Positions 56,343 to 64,000 of a stretch of 64,000 bases of DNA are shown piece after piece. The translations under genes and the position numbers were made by a program. Source of the DNA: Saccharothrix tamanrassetensis (GTDB lineage Bacteria; Actinomycetota; Actinomycetes; Mycobacteriales; Pseudonocardiaceae); NCBI RefSeq assembly GCF_014203665.1, contig NZ_JACHJN010000003.1, positions 682,001 through 746,000 on the forward strand. The letters run 5' to 3'. The notes under the pieces were generated by a model. That model saw nothing but the letters and a program-made list of their open reading frames with translations. It searched no databases and was not told the DNA's origin. Position 1 is the stretch's first letter. Each line of letters opens with the position of its first letter.

Positions 56343-57338
56343 ATGGCTGTTCCCGCGTGGTTGTGGATCGCGACGATCGCAGGTCTGTTGGCCCTGCTTG
56401 CGATCGACCTTTTCATCGTCGACCGCAAACCGCACGAGGTGAGCCTCGGTGAAGCCGGGCGGTGGGTCACCTTCTACGTCGCGGTGGCGATCGTGTTCGG
56501 CCTGGGCATCTGGTACTTCTCCGGCGGCACGTACGCGGGTGAGTACTTCGCCGGGTACATCACCGAGTACTCGCTCAGCGTCGACAACCTGTTCATCTTC
56601 CTGATCATCATGACCACCTTCAAGGTGCCCGCGATCCACCAGCACAAGGTGCTGCTGATCGGCATCCTGATGGCGCTGGTGATGCGCGGCATCTTCATCG
56701 CCGTCGGCGCGGCGGTCATCGCGAAGTTCAGCTGGGTCTTCTACATCTTCGGGGCGTTCCTCATCTACACCGGCTACAAGCTGGCGCGGACCGACCACGA
56801 GGAGGAGGAAGAGGAGTACAAGGAGAACGCGGCGCTGCGCATCGTGCGCAAGGTGTTCCCGGTGACCGACGAGTACCACGGCGCCAAGTCGTTCCTGAAG
56901 ATCGACGGCAAGCGGTTCGCCACGCCGATGTTCATCGTCATCGTCGCCATCGGCACCACCGACCTGCTGTTCGCGCTGGACTCCATCCCGGCGATCTTCG
57001 GCCTGACCAAGGAGCCGTTCCTGGTCTTCGCGGCCAACGCGTTCGCGCTGATGGGCCTGCGGCAGCTGTACTTCCTGCTCGGCGGCCTGCTGAACAAGCT
57101 GGTCTACCTGTCCATCGGGCTGTCGGTGATCCTCGGCTTCATCGGCGTGAAGCTGATCCTGGAGGCGCTGCACTCGAACTCGCTGTGGTTCCTCAACGAC
57201 GGCGAGCCGCTGCCGGTGCCGGTGATCGGGATCGAGCTGTCGCTGTCGGTGATCGTGGGTGTCCTGGCGATCACCACGGTCGCGTCGCTGATCAAGGTCA
57301 GGCGCGACCCGGAGTCGGTCAAGCCGGTCGGCAAGTGA
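56343..57338 (+). CDS. terC: TerC/Alx-family membrane protein (metal homeostasis)
   Basis: ATG 56343 has GGAGG 7 bp upstream, giving 331 residues. About nine membrane helices carry the TerC acidic motifs YSLSVDNLFIF and FALDSIPAIFG. A strongly acidic loop (DHEEEEEEYKENA) may bind cation. TerC/Alx proteins export Mn2+ or supply it to secreted enzymes, which fits the riboswitch in its leader. Confidence 0.95.
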   Translation: MAVPAWLWIATIAGLLALLAIDLFIVDRKPHEVSLGEAGRWVTFYVAVAIVFGLGIWYFSGGTYAGEYFAGYITEYSLSVDNLFIFLIIMTTFKVPAIHQHKVLLIGILMALVMRGIFIAVGAAVIAKFSWVFYIFGAFLIYTGYKLARTDHEEEEEEYKENAALRIVRKVFPVTDEYHGAKSFLKIDGKRFATPMFIVIVAIGTTDLLFALDSIPAIFGLTKEPFLVFAANAFALMGLRQLYFLLGGLLNKLVYLSIGLSVILGFIGVKLILEALHSNSLWFLNDGEPLPVPVIGIELSLSVIVGVLAITTVASLIKVRRDPESVKPVGK

Positions 57339-57448
57339 CGCCGGCCCGGCGGTGGCCGGGCGGGCACGCGGAGTCGTCGGCCGACGAAACTGTGAGCGTC
57401 AAAATCTCGTGAGCCTTGCTAAGGACTTGTGCGGTAGCGTGCTCCTTC

Positions 57449-59356
57449 GTGCGCCCCGATGACTTGCAGTCGCTGACCCTGCCCGGCTCCGTGTCGGTGC
57501 GGGGGGACCTGGTCCTGGTGAACGTCTCCACGCCGGACGTCGCCGCGAACGCCTACCGGGGCGGGCTGTACGCCGTGCCCCTGGACGGCGGCGGCGCACG
57601 GCGCTGGACGTGGGCGGAACGCGACCTCACCCCCCGGATCTCGCCGGACGGGCAGTGGGTCGCGTTCCTCCGCGTCGGCGAGCGGGGCCAGGCCCCGCAG
57701 CTCCACCTGATGCCCGCGGCGGGCGGCGACGCGCGTCGGGTCACGGACCTCAAGCTGGGTGCGGGCGTGCCGGTGTGGTCGCCGGACTCCCGGCGCATCG
57801 CGTTCACCTCGCGCGTGCCCGAGGCCGGGCGGTACGGGGTGGCACCGGCCGACGGCGAGGACGCGCCGACGCCGGACACCGAAGCGCCCCGGCACATCCA
57901 GCGGCTGGACTACCGGCTGGACGACATCGGGTTCACCGCGGACCGCCACCCCAGGCTGTTCGTGGTCGACATCGCCGACGCCGCCGCTGAACCGGTCGAG
58001 CTGACCGACGGCACGTTCGACGTGGCCGACCCGGCGTGGACGGCCGACGGGACGGCGCTGCTGTTCGTCGCCGACCGCGAGCTCGGTGTGGTGGAGACGC
58101 TGCACAAGGACCTCTACACGGTGTCCGTGGACGGCGGCGAGCCCCGGTTGCTGGTGCAGACGCACGGGTTGGCCGCGTACCCGGTGGCCCTGCCCGACGG
58201 CGGCATCGTGTTCTACGCGACCGAGTCCAACGGTGTGCACAGCATCGCGCGCAACATGAGCCTGTGGCGGTACTCCGGCGGCGCGCCGACCCGGGTCACC
58301 GAGATGGAGAGCGTCGACTGCGAGAAGGCCGCGGGCGCACCGGTCCCGGTCGGCGACGGCGTGCTGGTGGCAGTGCGCAACCGGGGTGCGGTGGAGTTGC
58401 GGCGCGTGCCCGTGGACGGGTCCGAGCTGCCGCTGTCGTCGCTGGAACTGATGGCCGGTGAACGCGCCGAGGTGAAGTCGTTCGCGGCGGACGGCGACAC
58501 GGTCGTGGCGGTCGTCGCGCGGTCGGACAACACGGGCGAGGTCGTGCGCGTCGGCGGGGAGGTGTTGACGTCGTTCGGTTCCACCGTGCCGTTGCGGCCG
58601 GCGATCGAGCTGACCGGGTCGGCGTCGGACGGCTACCCGGTGCACGGCTGGCTGGTGCTGCCCGAGGGCGAGGGGCCGCACCCGGTGGTGCTGGCGGTGC
58701 ACGGCGGGCCGTTCATGTACCACGGTTGGGGGTTCTTCGACGAAGCCCAGGTGTACGCGGGCGCCGGGTACGCCGTGGTGCTGCCCAACCCGCGCGGGTC
58801 GGCGGGGTACGGGCAGGCGCACGGGCAGTCCGTGATCGGCGGGTTCGGCACCGTGGACGTGGACGACGTGCTGTCGGTGCTCGACGTGGCGCTGGAGCGG
58901 CCGGACCTGGACGCCGACCGGGTCGGCGTGATGGGTGGCTCGTACGGCGGGTTCATGACGTCGTGGCTGGCCGCGCACCACGGCGAGCGGTTCCGGGCGG
59001 CGTGGAGCGAGCGCGCGGTCAACGCGTGGGACTCGTTCTCCGGGTCGTCCGACATCGGCTGGTTCTTCACCGACGCGTACTGCGGGCCGAGCCCGGAGGC
59101 GCAGAAGGCCATGTCCCCGTTGACCTACGCGGAGAAGGTCTCCATCCCGTTCATGGTCGTGCACTCCGAGCACGACTGGCGGTGCCCGCTGGAGCAGGCG
59201 CAGCGGATGTTCGTCGCGTTGCGGCGCAACGGGGTCGAGGCGGAGATGCTGCTGTTCCCCGGCGAGGGGCACGAGCTGACCCGGTCCGGCAAGCCCCGGC
59301 ACCGCAAGCAGCGGTTCGACGCGGTCGTGCAGTGGTGGGGCCGGCACCTGTCCTGA
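57449..59356 (+). CDS. S9-family peptidase (prolyl oligopeptidase/acylaminoacyl peptidase type)
   Basis: GTG 57449 gives 635 residues. The first ~380 residues are a beta-propeller with repeated DG/SPDG strands (PRISPDGQWVAFLRV, PVWSPDSRRIAFTS). The C-terminal hydrolase has oxyanion HGGPFM, nucleophile elbow GGSYGGFMTSW, Asp in HSEHDWRCP and His in GEGHELTR. It cleaves short or acylated peptides in the cytoplasm, as no signal peptide is present. A 13-bp tandem repeat begins 3 bp after its stop. Confidence 0.94.
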   Translation: MRPDDLQSLTLPGSVSVRGDLVLVNVSTPDVAANAYRGGLYAVPLDGGGARRWTWAERDLTPRISPDGQWVAFLRVGERGQAPQLHLMPAAGGDARRVTDLKLGAGVPVWSPDSRRIAFTSRVPEAGRYGVAPADGEDAPTPDTEAPRHIQRLDYRLDDIGFTADRHPRLFVVDIADAAAEPVELTDGTFDVADPAWTADGTALLFVADRELGVVETLHKDLYTVSVDGGEPRLLVQTHGLAAYPVALPDGGIVFYATESNGVHSIARNMSLWRYSGGAPTRVTEMESVDCEKAAGAPVPVGDGVLVAVRNRGAVELRRVPVDGSELPLSSLELMAGERAEVKSFAADGDTVVAVVARSDNTGEVVRVGGEVLTSFGSTVPLRPAIELTGSASDGYPVHGWLVLPEGEGPHPVVLAVHGGPFMYHGWGFFDEAQVYAGAGYAVVLPNPRGSAGYGQAHGQSVIGGFGTVDVDDVLSVLDVALERPDLDADRVGVMGGSYGGFMTSWLAAHHGERFRAAWSERAVNAWDSFSGSSDIGWFFTDAYCGPSPEAQKAMSPLTYAEKVSIPFMVVHSEHDWRCPLEQAQRMFVALRRNGVEAEMLLFPGEGHELTRSGKPRHRKQRFDAVVQWWGRHLS

Positions 59357-59358
59357 GG

Positions 59359-59463
59359 ACCTGTCCCGGCCACCCGTCCCCGGGCACCTCTCCGGGGCAC
59401 CTCTCCGGGTCACCTCTCCGGGTCACCTCTTCGGGGCACGTCTTCGGGGCACGTCTTCCGGGG
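59359..59463. repeat. 13-bp tandem repeat after the S9 peptidase
   Basis: Eight consecutive units with 13-bp period (consensus CACCTCTCCGGGG; last unit 14 bp) start at 59359, 59372, 59385, 59398, 59411, 59424, 59437 and 59450. The unit sequence differs from the repeat after polA, but the period is the same. Confidence 0.93.
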
Positions 59464-59571
59464 CGGCGGTGCGGAACGGTCGGCGCCGGGCTGAATCGGC
59501 CGGAATGCGGCGGAATCCCTGATCGGCCTCCTCGTTTCGCGGCACACTTGTCGCCTGCGAGGAGGTCGAGC

Positions 59572-60285
59572 ATGAGCGCGATCCCACCACCCCGGGCCGG
59601 GACGTGGCCGGCGGGGACTTTCCTGGACATGCTGTCGCCCGCGAGCCAGACCGCGTTGCTGGGCCTGGGCGTGCCCAAGGTGTACCGGCGCGGCGACGTG
59701 ATGCTGCGCGAGTCCGAGCGCTCCGACCACGTGGTGCTGCTGGTGCGGGCGGTGGTGAAGGCGACCGTGACGCTGGACAACGGCAGGGTCGCGCTGCTCA
59801 GCATCAAGGTCGGCGGTGACGTGGTCGGCGAGATGGCGGCGCTGAGCGGCGAACCGCGCTCGGCGACGGTCACCGTGTGCGGTGACGCGCAGGTCCGGGT
59901 GATCTCGTCCGGGCAGTTCCGGCAGTACCTCGGCCGGTTCCCCGACGCCGGGCCGTCGTTGACCCGGATGATCATGCAGACGCTGCGGTGGGCGGACAAG
60001 CGGCGGATCGACTTCAACGGCTACCCGGCGTTCGTGCGCCTGGCGCGGGTCCTGGACGAACTGGCGGACGGCTACGGGCGTGCCGTGCCGGAGGGCGTGA
60101 CGCTGGATCTGGGCCTGACACAACGGGAACTGGGCGCGCTGGTGGGCGCGGAGGAGGACACCGCGCGCAAGGAACTCCGGTCGCTGCGGGACCGTGGCGT
60201 CATACGGATGGGGTACCGGACGATCACGATCGTGGATCGCGGGGTGTTGAGCAGTATCGCGTACGACTGGTCGGAAACCCGGTGA
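59572..60285 (+). CDS. Crp/Fnr-family transcriptional regulator
   Basis: ATG 59572 follows GAGGAGG, giving 237 residues. Residues about 30-140 are a cyclic nucleotide-binding barrel (VGGDVVGEMAALSGEPRSATV, the phosphate-binding cassette region). A long helix and winged helix follow (LGLTQRELGALVGAEEDTARKELRSLRDRG). It probably responds to a cyclic nucleotide and binds DNA. The next gene encodes a cyclase-like protein, a plausible source of its ligand. Confidence 0.93.
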   Translation: MSAIPPPRAGTWPAGTFLDMLSPASQTALLGLGVPKVYRRGDVMLRESERSDHVVLLVRAVVKATVTLDNGRVALLSIKVGGDVVGEMAALSGEPRSATVTVCGDAQVRVISSGQFRQYLGRFPDAGPSLTRMIMQTLRWADKRRIDFNGYPAFVRLARVLDELADGYGRAVPEGVTLDLGLTQRELGALVGAEEDTARKELRSLRDRGVIRMGYRTITIVDRGVLSSIAYDWSETR

Positions 60286-60320
60286 TACCGCTACTTCCCC
60301 GGAGTCCCGGGGGACATGCT

Positions 60321-60932
60321 GTGCTGGTGAAGCTGGATACCGTGACACCGCTCGACGGACTGGTCTACCGGCTCGTGGTCGCCGTGGACGTCGAGGGCTA
60401 CAGCAAGCTCGACGCGCTGGACCAGTCCCTGGTGCAGTCGAGACTGGGCGAGGTGCTGGACGTAGCCGCCCACAACGCCGGACTGGACCGTTCCCAGTGG
60501 TACCGCCAGGTGCGCGGTGACGGGGAGCTGGCCGTGCTGCCCGCCGACGCGGACACGGCGTCGGTGCTCGCGCACTTCACCGAAGAGGTGGCCCGTGCGC
60601 TCCGGGACCTCCGGGCGGCGGGCACCCCGCTGCGGATGAGGCTGGCCATGCACTGCGGCACCCTCACCGCCGGCCAGTTCGGCCTGGTGGGCCACGCGCC
60701 GATCGTGACGTGCCGCCTGCTCGACTCGAAGGTCGTGCGCAAGGCGCTGGCGCTCGGCGAGGGCGACCTCGTCCTGGTGATCTCGGAACGCCTCTTCGAC
60801 GACGTGGTGCGAACCAGGTTCCACGAGCTCGACCCGTCCCGCTTCCGGCCGACCCGGTTCTCCGTCAAAGGAGCCAGCTACGCGGGCTACGTGTGCCCCG
60901 GCGCGCCCCGAGGCGAGTTGGTGGAAAGCTAG
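60321..60932 (+). CDS. Class III nucleotide cyclase-like protein
   Basis: GTG 60321 (second GTG 60327) gives 203 residues. The fold follows the cyclase homology domain: first metal Asp in VAVDVEGYSKLD, second in RGDGELAVLP, and LRMRLAMHCGTL. ISERLFDDVVR and FSVKGASYAGYV match a widespread actinobacterial subgroup. It may make a cyclic nucleotide or bind NTP as a sensor; the missing canonical substrate-specifying residues cannot be judged by eye. It starts 35 bp after the Crp-like gene. Confidence 0.8.
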   Translation: MLVKLDTVTPLDGLVYRLVVAVDVEGYSKLDALDQSLVQSRLGEVLDVAAHNAGLDRSQWYRQVRGDGELAVLPADADTASVLAHFTEEVARALRDLRAAGTPLRMRLAMHCGTLTAGQFGLVGHAPIVTCRLLDSKVVRKALALGEGDLVLVISERLFDDVVRTRFHELDPSRFRPTRFSVKGASYAGYVCPGAPRGELVES

Positions 60933-60965
60933 CGAGCCGGACTGGCCTTGCGGCACGCTCACGGA

Positions 60966-61526
60966 ATGCAGTGGACCGTGCGAGCCGGACGCCCCGACGA
61001 CGCGCCGGAGATCGCCAGGATCAACGTCGAGGCCTGGCAGCACTCGTACCGTGGCATCGTCGACGACCCGGTACTGGACCGGATGCTGCCGGAGAGCCGA
61101 CTGCCGGCGTGGGCACGGGTGCTGAAGCTGCCCGCGCCCAGCGGCGTCTTCGTCGCCGTGGAGGAGTCCGGCCGCATCGGTGCCTATTGCGCGGTCGACG
61201 CGGTCCGTGAGGAGAAGGACGCCCACCCGGATCTGCAAACCGGTGAGATGGTGGCCATCTATGCCGATCCCCGCTATCGCGGGACCGGGGCCGGCCACAA
61301 GGTGCACGAGGCCGGCGTGAAACACCTCGTGGCCCAGGGTTTCCGCTACGCCGTGCTGTGGGTCTTCCAGGACAACACCAAGAGCCGTGAGTTCTACGAG
61401 GCCCACGGCTGGCGTCACGACGGTCTCGTGCACCGGTACGAACTGGGAGACCAGGAACTGCCCGAAGTCCGCTACGGCCGATTCCTCTCCGCTCCACGAA
61501 AACGAATAGCCGTCAGTCGAAGCTGA
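60966..61526 (+). CDS. GNAT-family N-acetyltransferase
   Basis: This 186-residue protein starts at ATG 60966. WTVRAGRPDDAPEIARINVEAW opens the GNAT fold; the acetyl-CoA site is IYADPRYRGTGAGHKVHEAG; and VFQDNTKSREFYEAHGWRHDG is the typical C-terminal segment of RimI-like enzymes. Substrate is unknown. Confidence 0.92.
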   Translation: MQWTVRAGRPDDAPEIARINVEAWQHSYRGIVDDPVLDRMLPESRLPAWARVLKLPAPSGVFVAVEESGRIGAYCAVDAVREEKDAHPDLQTGEMVAIYADPRYRGTGAGHKVHEAGVKHLVAQGFRYAVLWVFQDNTKSREFYEAHGWRHDGLVHRYELGDQELPEVRYGRFLSAPRKRIAVSRS

Positions 61527-61658
61527 CTCGACACCTTCTGCGCTCGCCGCTGCGCACCCATCCCAAAGCCGCACAACACCACACCCCAAGCCGCGCGCAG
61601 CGCACACCCCTGCCTTGCTGTGTGTCATCCCCGTACGGCCTGCGCGCAGCGAACCATG

Positions 61659-62741
61659 GCGGTGTCATACGGTCATGGCGACAGCAGATTTGATCTTGCC
61701 CGTCGAGTAGTGGGGTTGTCGTATGGCCGGTGGCCCGTTGTTGTCGTTCGAGGAGCGGGAGGTCGTCTCCCGGGAGCTGAGCCGGAACCTGCGCTGTTCG
61801 ACGCGTTTCCTCGGTGCGCTTCTCGGTCGGCATCATTCGACGGTGGCGCGGGAGATCGCCACGAATGGAGGCCGCCTCGCCTATCGGGCGGTGCGGGCGC
61901 AGTGCCGGGCCGCCGACCACCGCCGACGGCCCAGGCTCCGTAAACTGGAGTCGTCGGCGCGGTTGCACGACGCGGTGAACGCCGGACTCGCCCGGAAATG
62001 GTCGCCGCGGCAGATCGGCCGGCGGCTGCGCCTGGACCACCCGGACGACCCGGAGATGCGCGTGTCGCACGAGACGATCTACCAGAGCCTCTACCTCCAG
62101 GCCCGCGGCGAGCTGCGCACCCAACTCAAGCTCGCGCTGCGCCAGGGCCGTGTCCAGCGGATGGACCGCACCCGGCCGGCCGCCGCCCGCCAGTACATCA
62201 AGGACATGGTCCACATCAGCGACCGGCCGAAAGCCGCCGACGACCGCGCAGTTCCGGGCTTCTGGGAAGGCGACCTGATCATCGGACGCGGCAACGCCTC
62301 CCAGATCGCCACCCTGGTCGAACGCACCACCCGCTTCGTCATGCTCGTCCGCATCCCGCACGACCGCAACGCCCAACGCGTCGCCACACTCCTCGCCCGC
62401 AAGATGGAGACCCTCCCGGAATTCCTGCGCAAGAGCGTCACCTGGGACCAGGGCCGCGAAATGGCCCGACATGCCTACTTCACCATCCGCACCGGCATCC
62501 CGGTCTACTTCTGCGACCCCCACAGCCCCTGGCAACGCGGCAGCAACGAAAACACCAACGGCCTGCTCCGCCAGTACTTCCCCAAAGGCACCGACCTCTC
62601 CATCCACACCCAAGCCGACCTCGACAAAGTCGCCGCCGAATTGAACGGACGCCCCCGCCAGACCCTCGACTGGCGCAAGCCGATCGAGGTCTACAACGAC
62701 CTGGTCAACGCCCACACGTCGCCATGACCACTTGACCCCAC
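61659..62741 (+). mobile_element. IS30-family insertion sequence
   Basis: The element is about 1083 bp. Imperfect 24-bp terminal inverted repeats (61659-61682 and 62718-62741, 19 of 24 matching, with GGTCATGGCGAC perfect) enclose one transposase gene whose stop lies inside the right repeat. CCATG flanks both ends (61654-61658 and 62742-62746) as a probable target duplication; IS30 elements often make shorter duplications, so the exact ends may shift by a few bases. Confidence 0.88.
61723..62727 (+). CDS. IS30-family transposase
   Basis: This 334-residue transposase has an N-terminal helix-turn-helix (CSTRFLGALLGRHHSTVAREIATNGG) and the IS30 DDE core: Asp in GFWEGDLIIG, Asp in VTWDQGREM, and Glu in RGSNENTNGLLRQYFPKGTD with the 33-residue spacing typical of the family. 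It looks intact and may be active. Confidence 0.96.
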   Translation: MAGGPLLSFEEREVVSRELSRNLRCSTRFLGALLGRHHSTVAREIATNGGRLAYRAVRAQCRAADHRRRPRLRKLESSARLHDAVNAGLARKWSPRQIGRRLRLDHPDDPEMRVSHETIYQSLYLQARGELRTQLKLALRQGRVQRMDRTRPAAARQYIKDMVHISDRPKAADDRAVPGFWEGDLIIGRGNASQIATLVERTTRFVMLVRIPHDRNAQRVATLLARKMETLPEFLRKSVTWDQGREMARHAYFTIRTGIPVYFCDPHSPWQRGSNENTNGLLRQYFPKGTDLSIHTQADLDKVAAELNGRPRQTLDWRKPIEVYNDLVNAHTSP

Positions 62742-63228
62742 CCATGCTTGTCTTGGGGATGCAAGCACGCTTCACCGCTTGCACCCCCAAGACAAGCATG
62801 GTTGTCTTTTGACCAGGCCGTACGGGGATGACACACAGCACCACGCCCGCAAAGCTCGAAGAGCTTTGCCCTCATCCTTGGTGGTCTGCCCGTCCGGCGA
62901 GGACGCTCTTCTTCTTTTCAGCGGGATCGGTCAGCGACTTGGATTCCGATCGCTGTTGGTTCTCAGACTAAAAACCAAAAGCGACGCTCGCCGCTTGGCA
63001 GACCTCCGGGGAGGAAAAACGGAAGGGCGGTCGTGTTCTCCCCGCATGGCCTGTCAAAGACGACCACCCTTGTCAGGGGAGTGCAAGCGAAAAGCGTGCT
63101 TGCACTCCCCTGACAAGCGCGGTAGCCCTGCGGGCAGGCCATACGGGGAGAACACGAGGCCGGAAGTCTGTGCGGGCGCGCAGGGCAAGGGGGGAGGGCG
63201 AGGGTGTGCAAGCGCTTGGTGGTGGGGG
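62742..63228. other. Gap with hairpin elements B (right part) and C
   Basis: This ~490-bp gap before the RES gene holds the right half of element B and all of element C. Between them a 9-bp hairpin lies at 62849-62869 (GCAAAGCTC/GAGCTTTGC) and an A/T-richer stretch lies near 62895-62980. Flanks of element C (62977-63032 and 63156-63186) resemble those of element A. No gene is supported. Confidence 0.6.
63033..63155. repeat. Nested inverted-repeat element, copy C
   Basis: The outer stem is 21 bp with one mismatch: 63033-63053 with 63135-63155 (GTGTTCTCCCCGCATGGCCTG side). The inner stem is 20 bp and perfect: 63069-63088 with 63098-63117 (CTTGTCAGGGGAGTGCAAGC), loop GAAAAGCGT. Confidence 0.93.
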
Positions 63229-63885
63229 TCAGCCGAGGAGGGTGTAGTTCAGTTCCTCGCAGACCCTGGCTAAAGGTAGGTCCAGGCCCGGGTGTTCGAG
63301 GGGGAGCAGGACGTCGGGGGCGGGAGGCAGGCCGGAGCCGCCGGGTGGATCCCAGAGGCAGACCGCGGGGGCGCCCGAATCCATGGAGGAGCGGTACCAG
63401 AGGCCGTCCAGTTCGGGGTAGGCGGCCCGGATGGCCCGCGCCCACTGCTGGGTCAGGTGCTTGGGGCCGGCGCTGATCTCCTGCGAAGCGCCGACGCGGG
63501 TCGGCCAGAGGCCCGCCAGGTCGAGCAGGCGCAGGGTTCGCCTGGGGCGGAGCACCACCAGGAAAGGGCTCCGGGTGCGGCGGTCCACCACCGAGGTCGC
63601 CTGGAAGACCTCGGCGATGCTGGTGCGGACGGTCAGCCCGAAGTACAGGACGCCTTGGTCCTGGGCGTGGGCGGGGGAGCCGTCGGGGGTCGGGGGTTGG
63701 GTGTCGAACCGGGCGTGCGGGAGCGGGCCGGTGTAGCGGAAGCTGTTCCAGCGTTGGGGGTGCAGGCCCTTGGCGGTGAAGATGCGGACCAGGCGGGTCG
63801 CCCGGTGCACCGCCACCACGTCCTCGGTCCGGCGCAGGTTCGCCTGCAACACGGCAGGAGCGGGCGGCTGGGGAAGCCGTGACAT
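63229..63885 (-). CDS. RES-domain toxin
   Basis: This 218-residue protein is a RES domain: VVAVHRATRLVRIF with conserved Arg, WNSFRYTGPLPHARFD, then GVLYFGLTVRTSIAEVFQ with conserved Glu. RES toxins destroy NAD+ by phosphorolysis or hydrolysis and pair with Xre/DUF2384 antitoxins. The gene starts 19 bp downstream of the end of such a gene, with AGGA before the ATG. Confidence 0.9.
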   Translation of the reverse strand: MSRLPQPPAPAVLQANLRRTEDVVAVHRATRLVRIFTAKGLHPQRWNSFRYTGPLPHARFDTQPPTPDGSPAHAQDQGVLYFGLTVRTSIAEVFQATSVVDRRTRSPFLVVLRPRRTLRLLDLAGLWPTRVGASQEISAGPKHLTQQWARAIRAAYPELDGLWYRSSMDSGAPAVCLWDPPGGSGLPPAPDVLLPLEHPGLDLPLARVCEELNYTLLG

Positions 63886-63904
63886 TCGGATCCTGTCGGT
63901 GAAG

Positions 63905-64000
63905 GTTAGGCCGGCGTGCCCAGTTGGGTGGCCAGGTCGGCCACGCGGCGCGGGTCGCCGCCGGCCAGCAGCCAGTCGCGTGGCGACATGCGCGTGCCTT
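63905..64000 (-). CDS. Xre/DUF2384-like antitoxin (partial, N-terminus off window)
   Basis: Only the last 31 codons are visible. They end SPRDWLLAGGDPRRVADLA and ...QLGTPA, the usual ending of DUF2384-type antitoxins, where WL-x-GGDP forms the toxin-contact region. The gene lies directly upstream of the RES toxin on the same strand, as expected for an Xre-RES toxin-antitoxin pair. Confidence 0.7.

Larger units (their letters stand above)
61616..62840. repeat. Nested inverted-repeat element, copy B (split by IS30)
   Basis: The outer stem is 27 bp and perfect: 61616-61642 with 62814-62840. The inner stem is 62743-62766 with 62777-62800, 23 of 24 pairs (left arm starts CATGCTTGTCTTGGGG). Removing the IS and one copy of the 5-bp repeat rebuilds an element of about 137 bp, the size of copy A. 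Confidence 0.92.

Noticed and set aside
53314-56442. 1042-codon plus-strand open frame
   Set aside because: It is the antisense of the hydrolase-ABC fusion, which has all its motifs on the minus strand.
59359-59463. CRISPR array
   Set aside because: Units are contiguous 13-mers with no spacers, and no cas genes are present.

Overview
The window is very G+C-rich DNA with short gaps, frequent GTG starts and many 4-bp ATGA/GTGA start-stop overlaps, which points to an actinomycete. The ANTAR regulator, polA, rpsA, a coaE-GrpB fusion, DUF402 proteins and uvrB occur in the order known from Mycobacterium (Rv1626 to Rv1633). The long accessory insertions between them, the secreted hydrolases and the recurrent hairpin elements suggest a Pseudonocardiales member (Saccharothrix/Actinosynnema/Lentzea type). 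That placement is inference from gene content.

Region by region. 1-2774: a minus-strand pair, a PD-(D/E)XK-like nuclease joined to a DUF2075 helicase, followed by a ScoMcrA-like modified-DNA reader cut by the window edge; this is a plausible defence cassette. 2877-11788: recQ coupled to a pentapeptide-repeat protein, a TetR/APC-permease pair, a NACHT ATPase with membrane segments, an alpha/beta hydrolase, a Rid protein and a CoA-binding protein. 12038-18231: a secreted trypsin-like protease, a CoA-transferase/aldehyde dehydrogenase pair, and a ThDP enzyme coupled to a DinB protein. 18622-25600: an unknown protein, pdtaR and a complete branched-chain amino acid ABC operon (livKHMGF) with an intercistronic hairpin and a strong terminator. 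25683-29306: a SigG-like ECF sigma factor, a drug-efflux MFS protein, a lipoprotein and a thioesterase. 29338-51400: the housekeeping backbone polA, rpsA, coaE and uvrB, interspersed with regulators that have visible operators (HxlR, two TetR), a YhgE/Pip export-like operon, GNATs, a methyltransferase and DUF402/DUF5685 proteins. 51767-60932: an MmcQ-like protein, an ABC-2 system whose ATPase is fused to a membrane-tethered S15-type hydrolase, terC under a yybP-ykoY manganese riboswitch, an S9 peptidase, and a Crp-like regulator next to a class III cyclase-like protein. 60966-64000: a GNAT, an IS30-family element and a RES-domain toxin with the end of its likely antitoxin.

The most unusual signal is a family of nested inverted-repeat elements of about 125-137 bp (45164-45299, 61616-62840, 63033-63155). 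Two perfect or near-perfect stems lie one inside the other. The stem sequences differ between copies but pairing is kept by compensatory changes. The middle copy is split by the IS30 element, which is flanked by a 5-bp direct repeat, so the ancestral form can be reconstructed. A second theme is short tandem repeats of 12, 13 or 18 bp, either just after genes (polA, the S9 peptidase) or in frame inside them (an SDR-like protein, a GNAT). No tRNA, rRNA or CRISPR array was seen.
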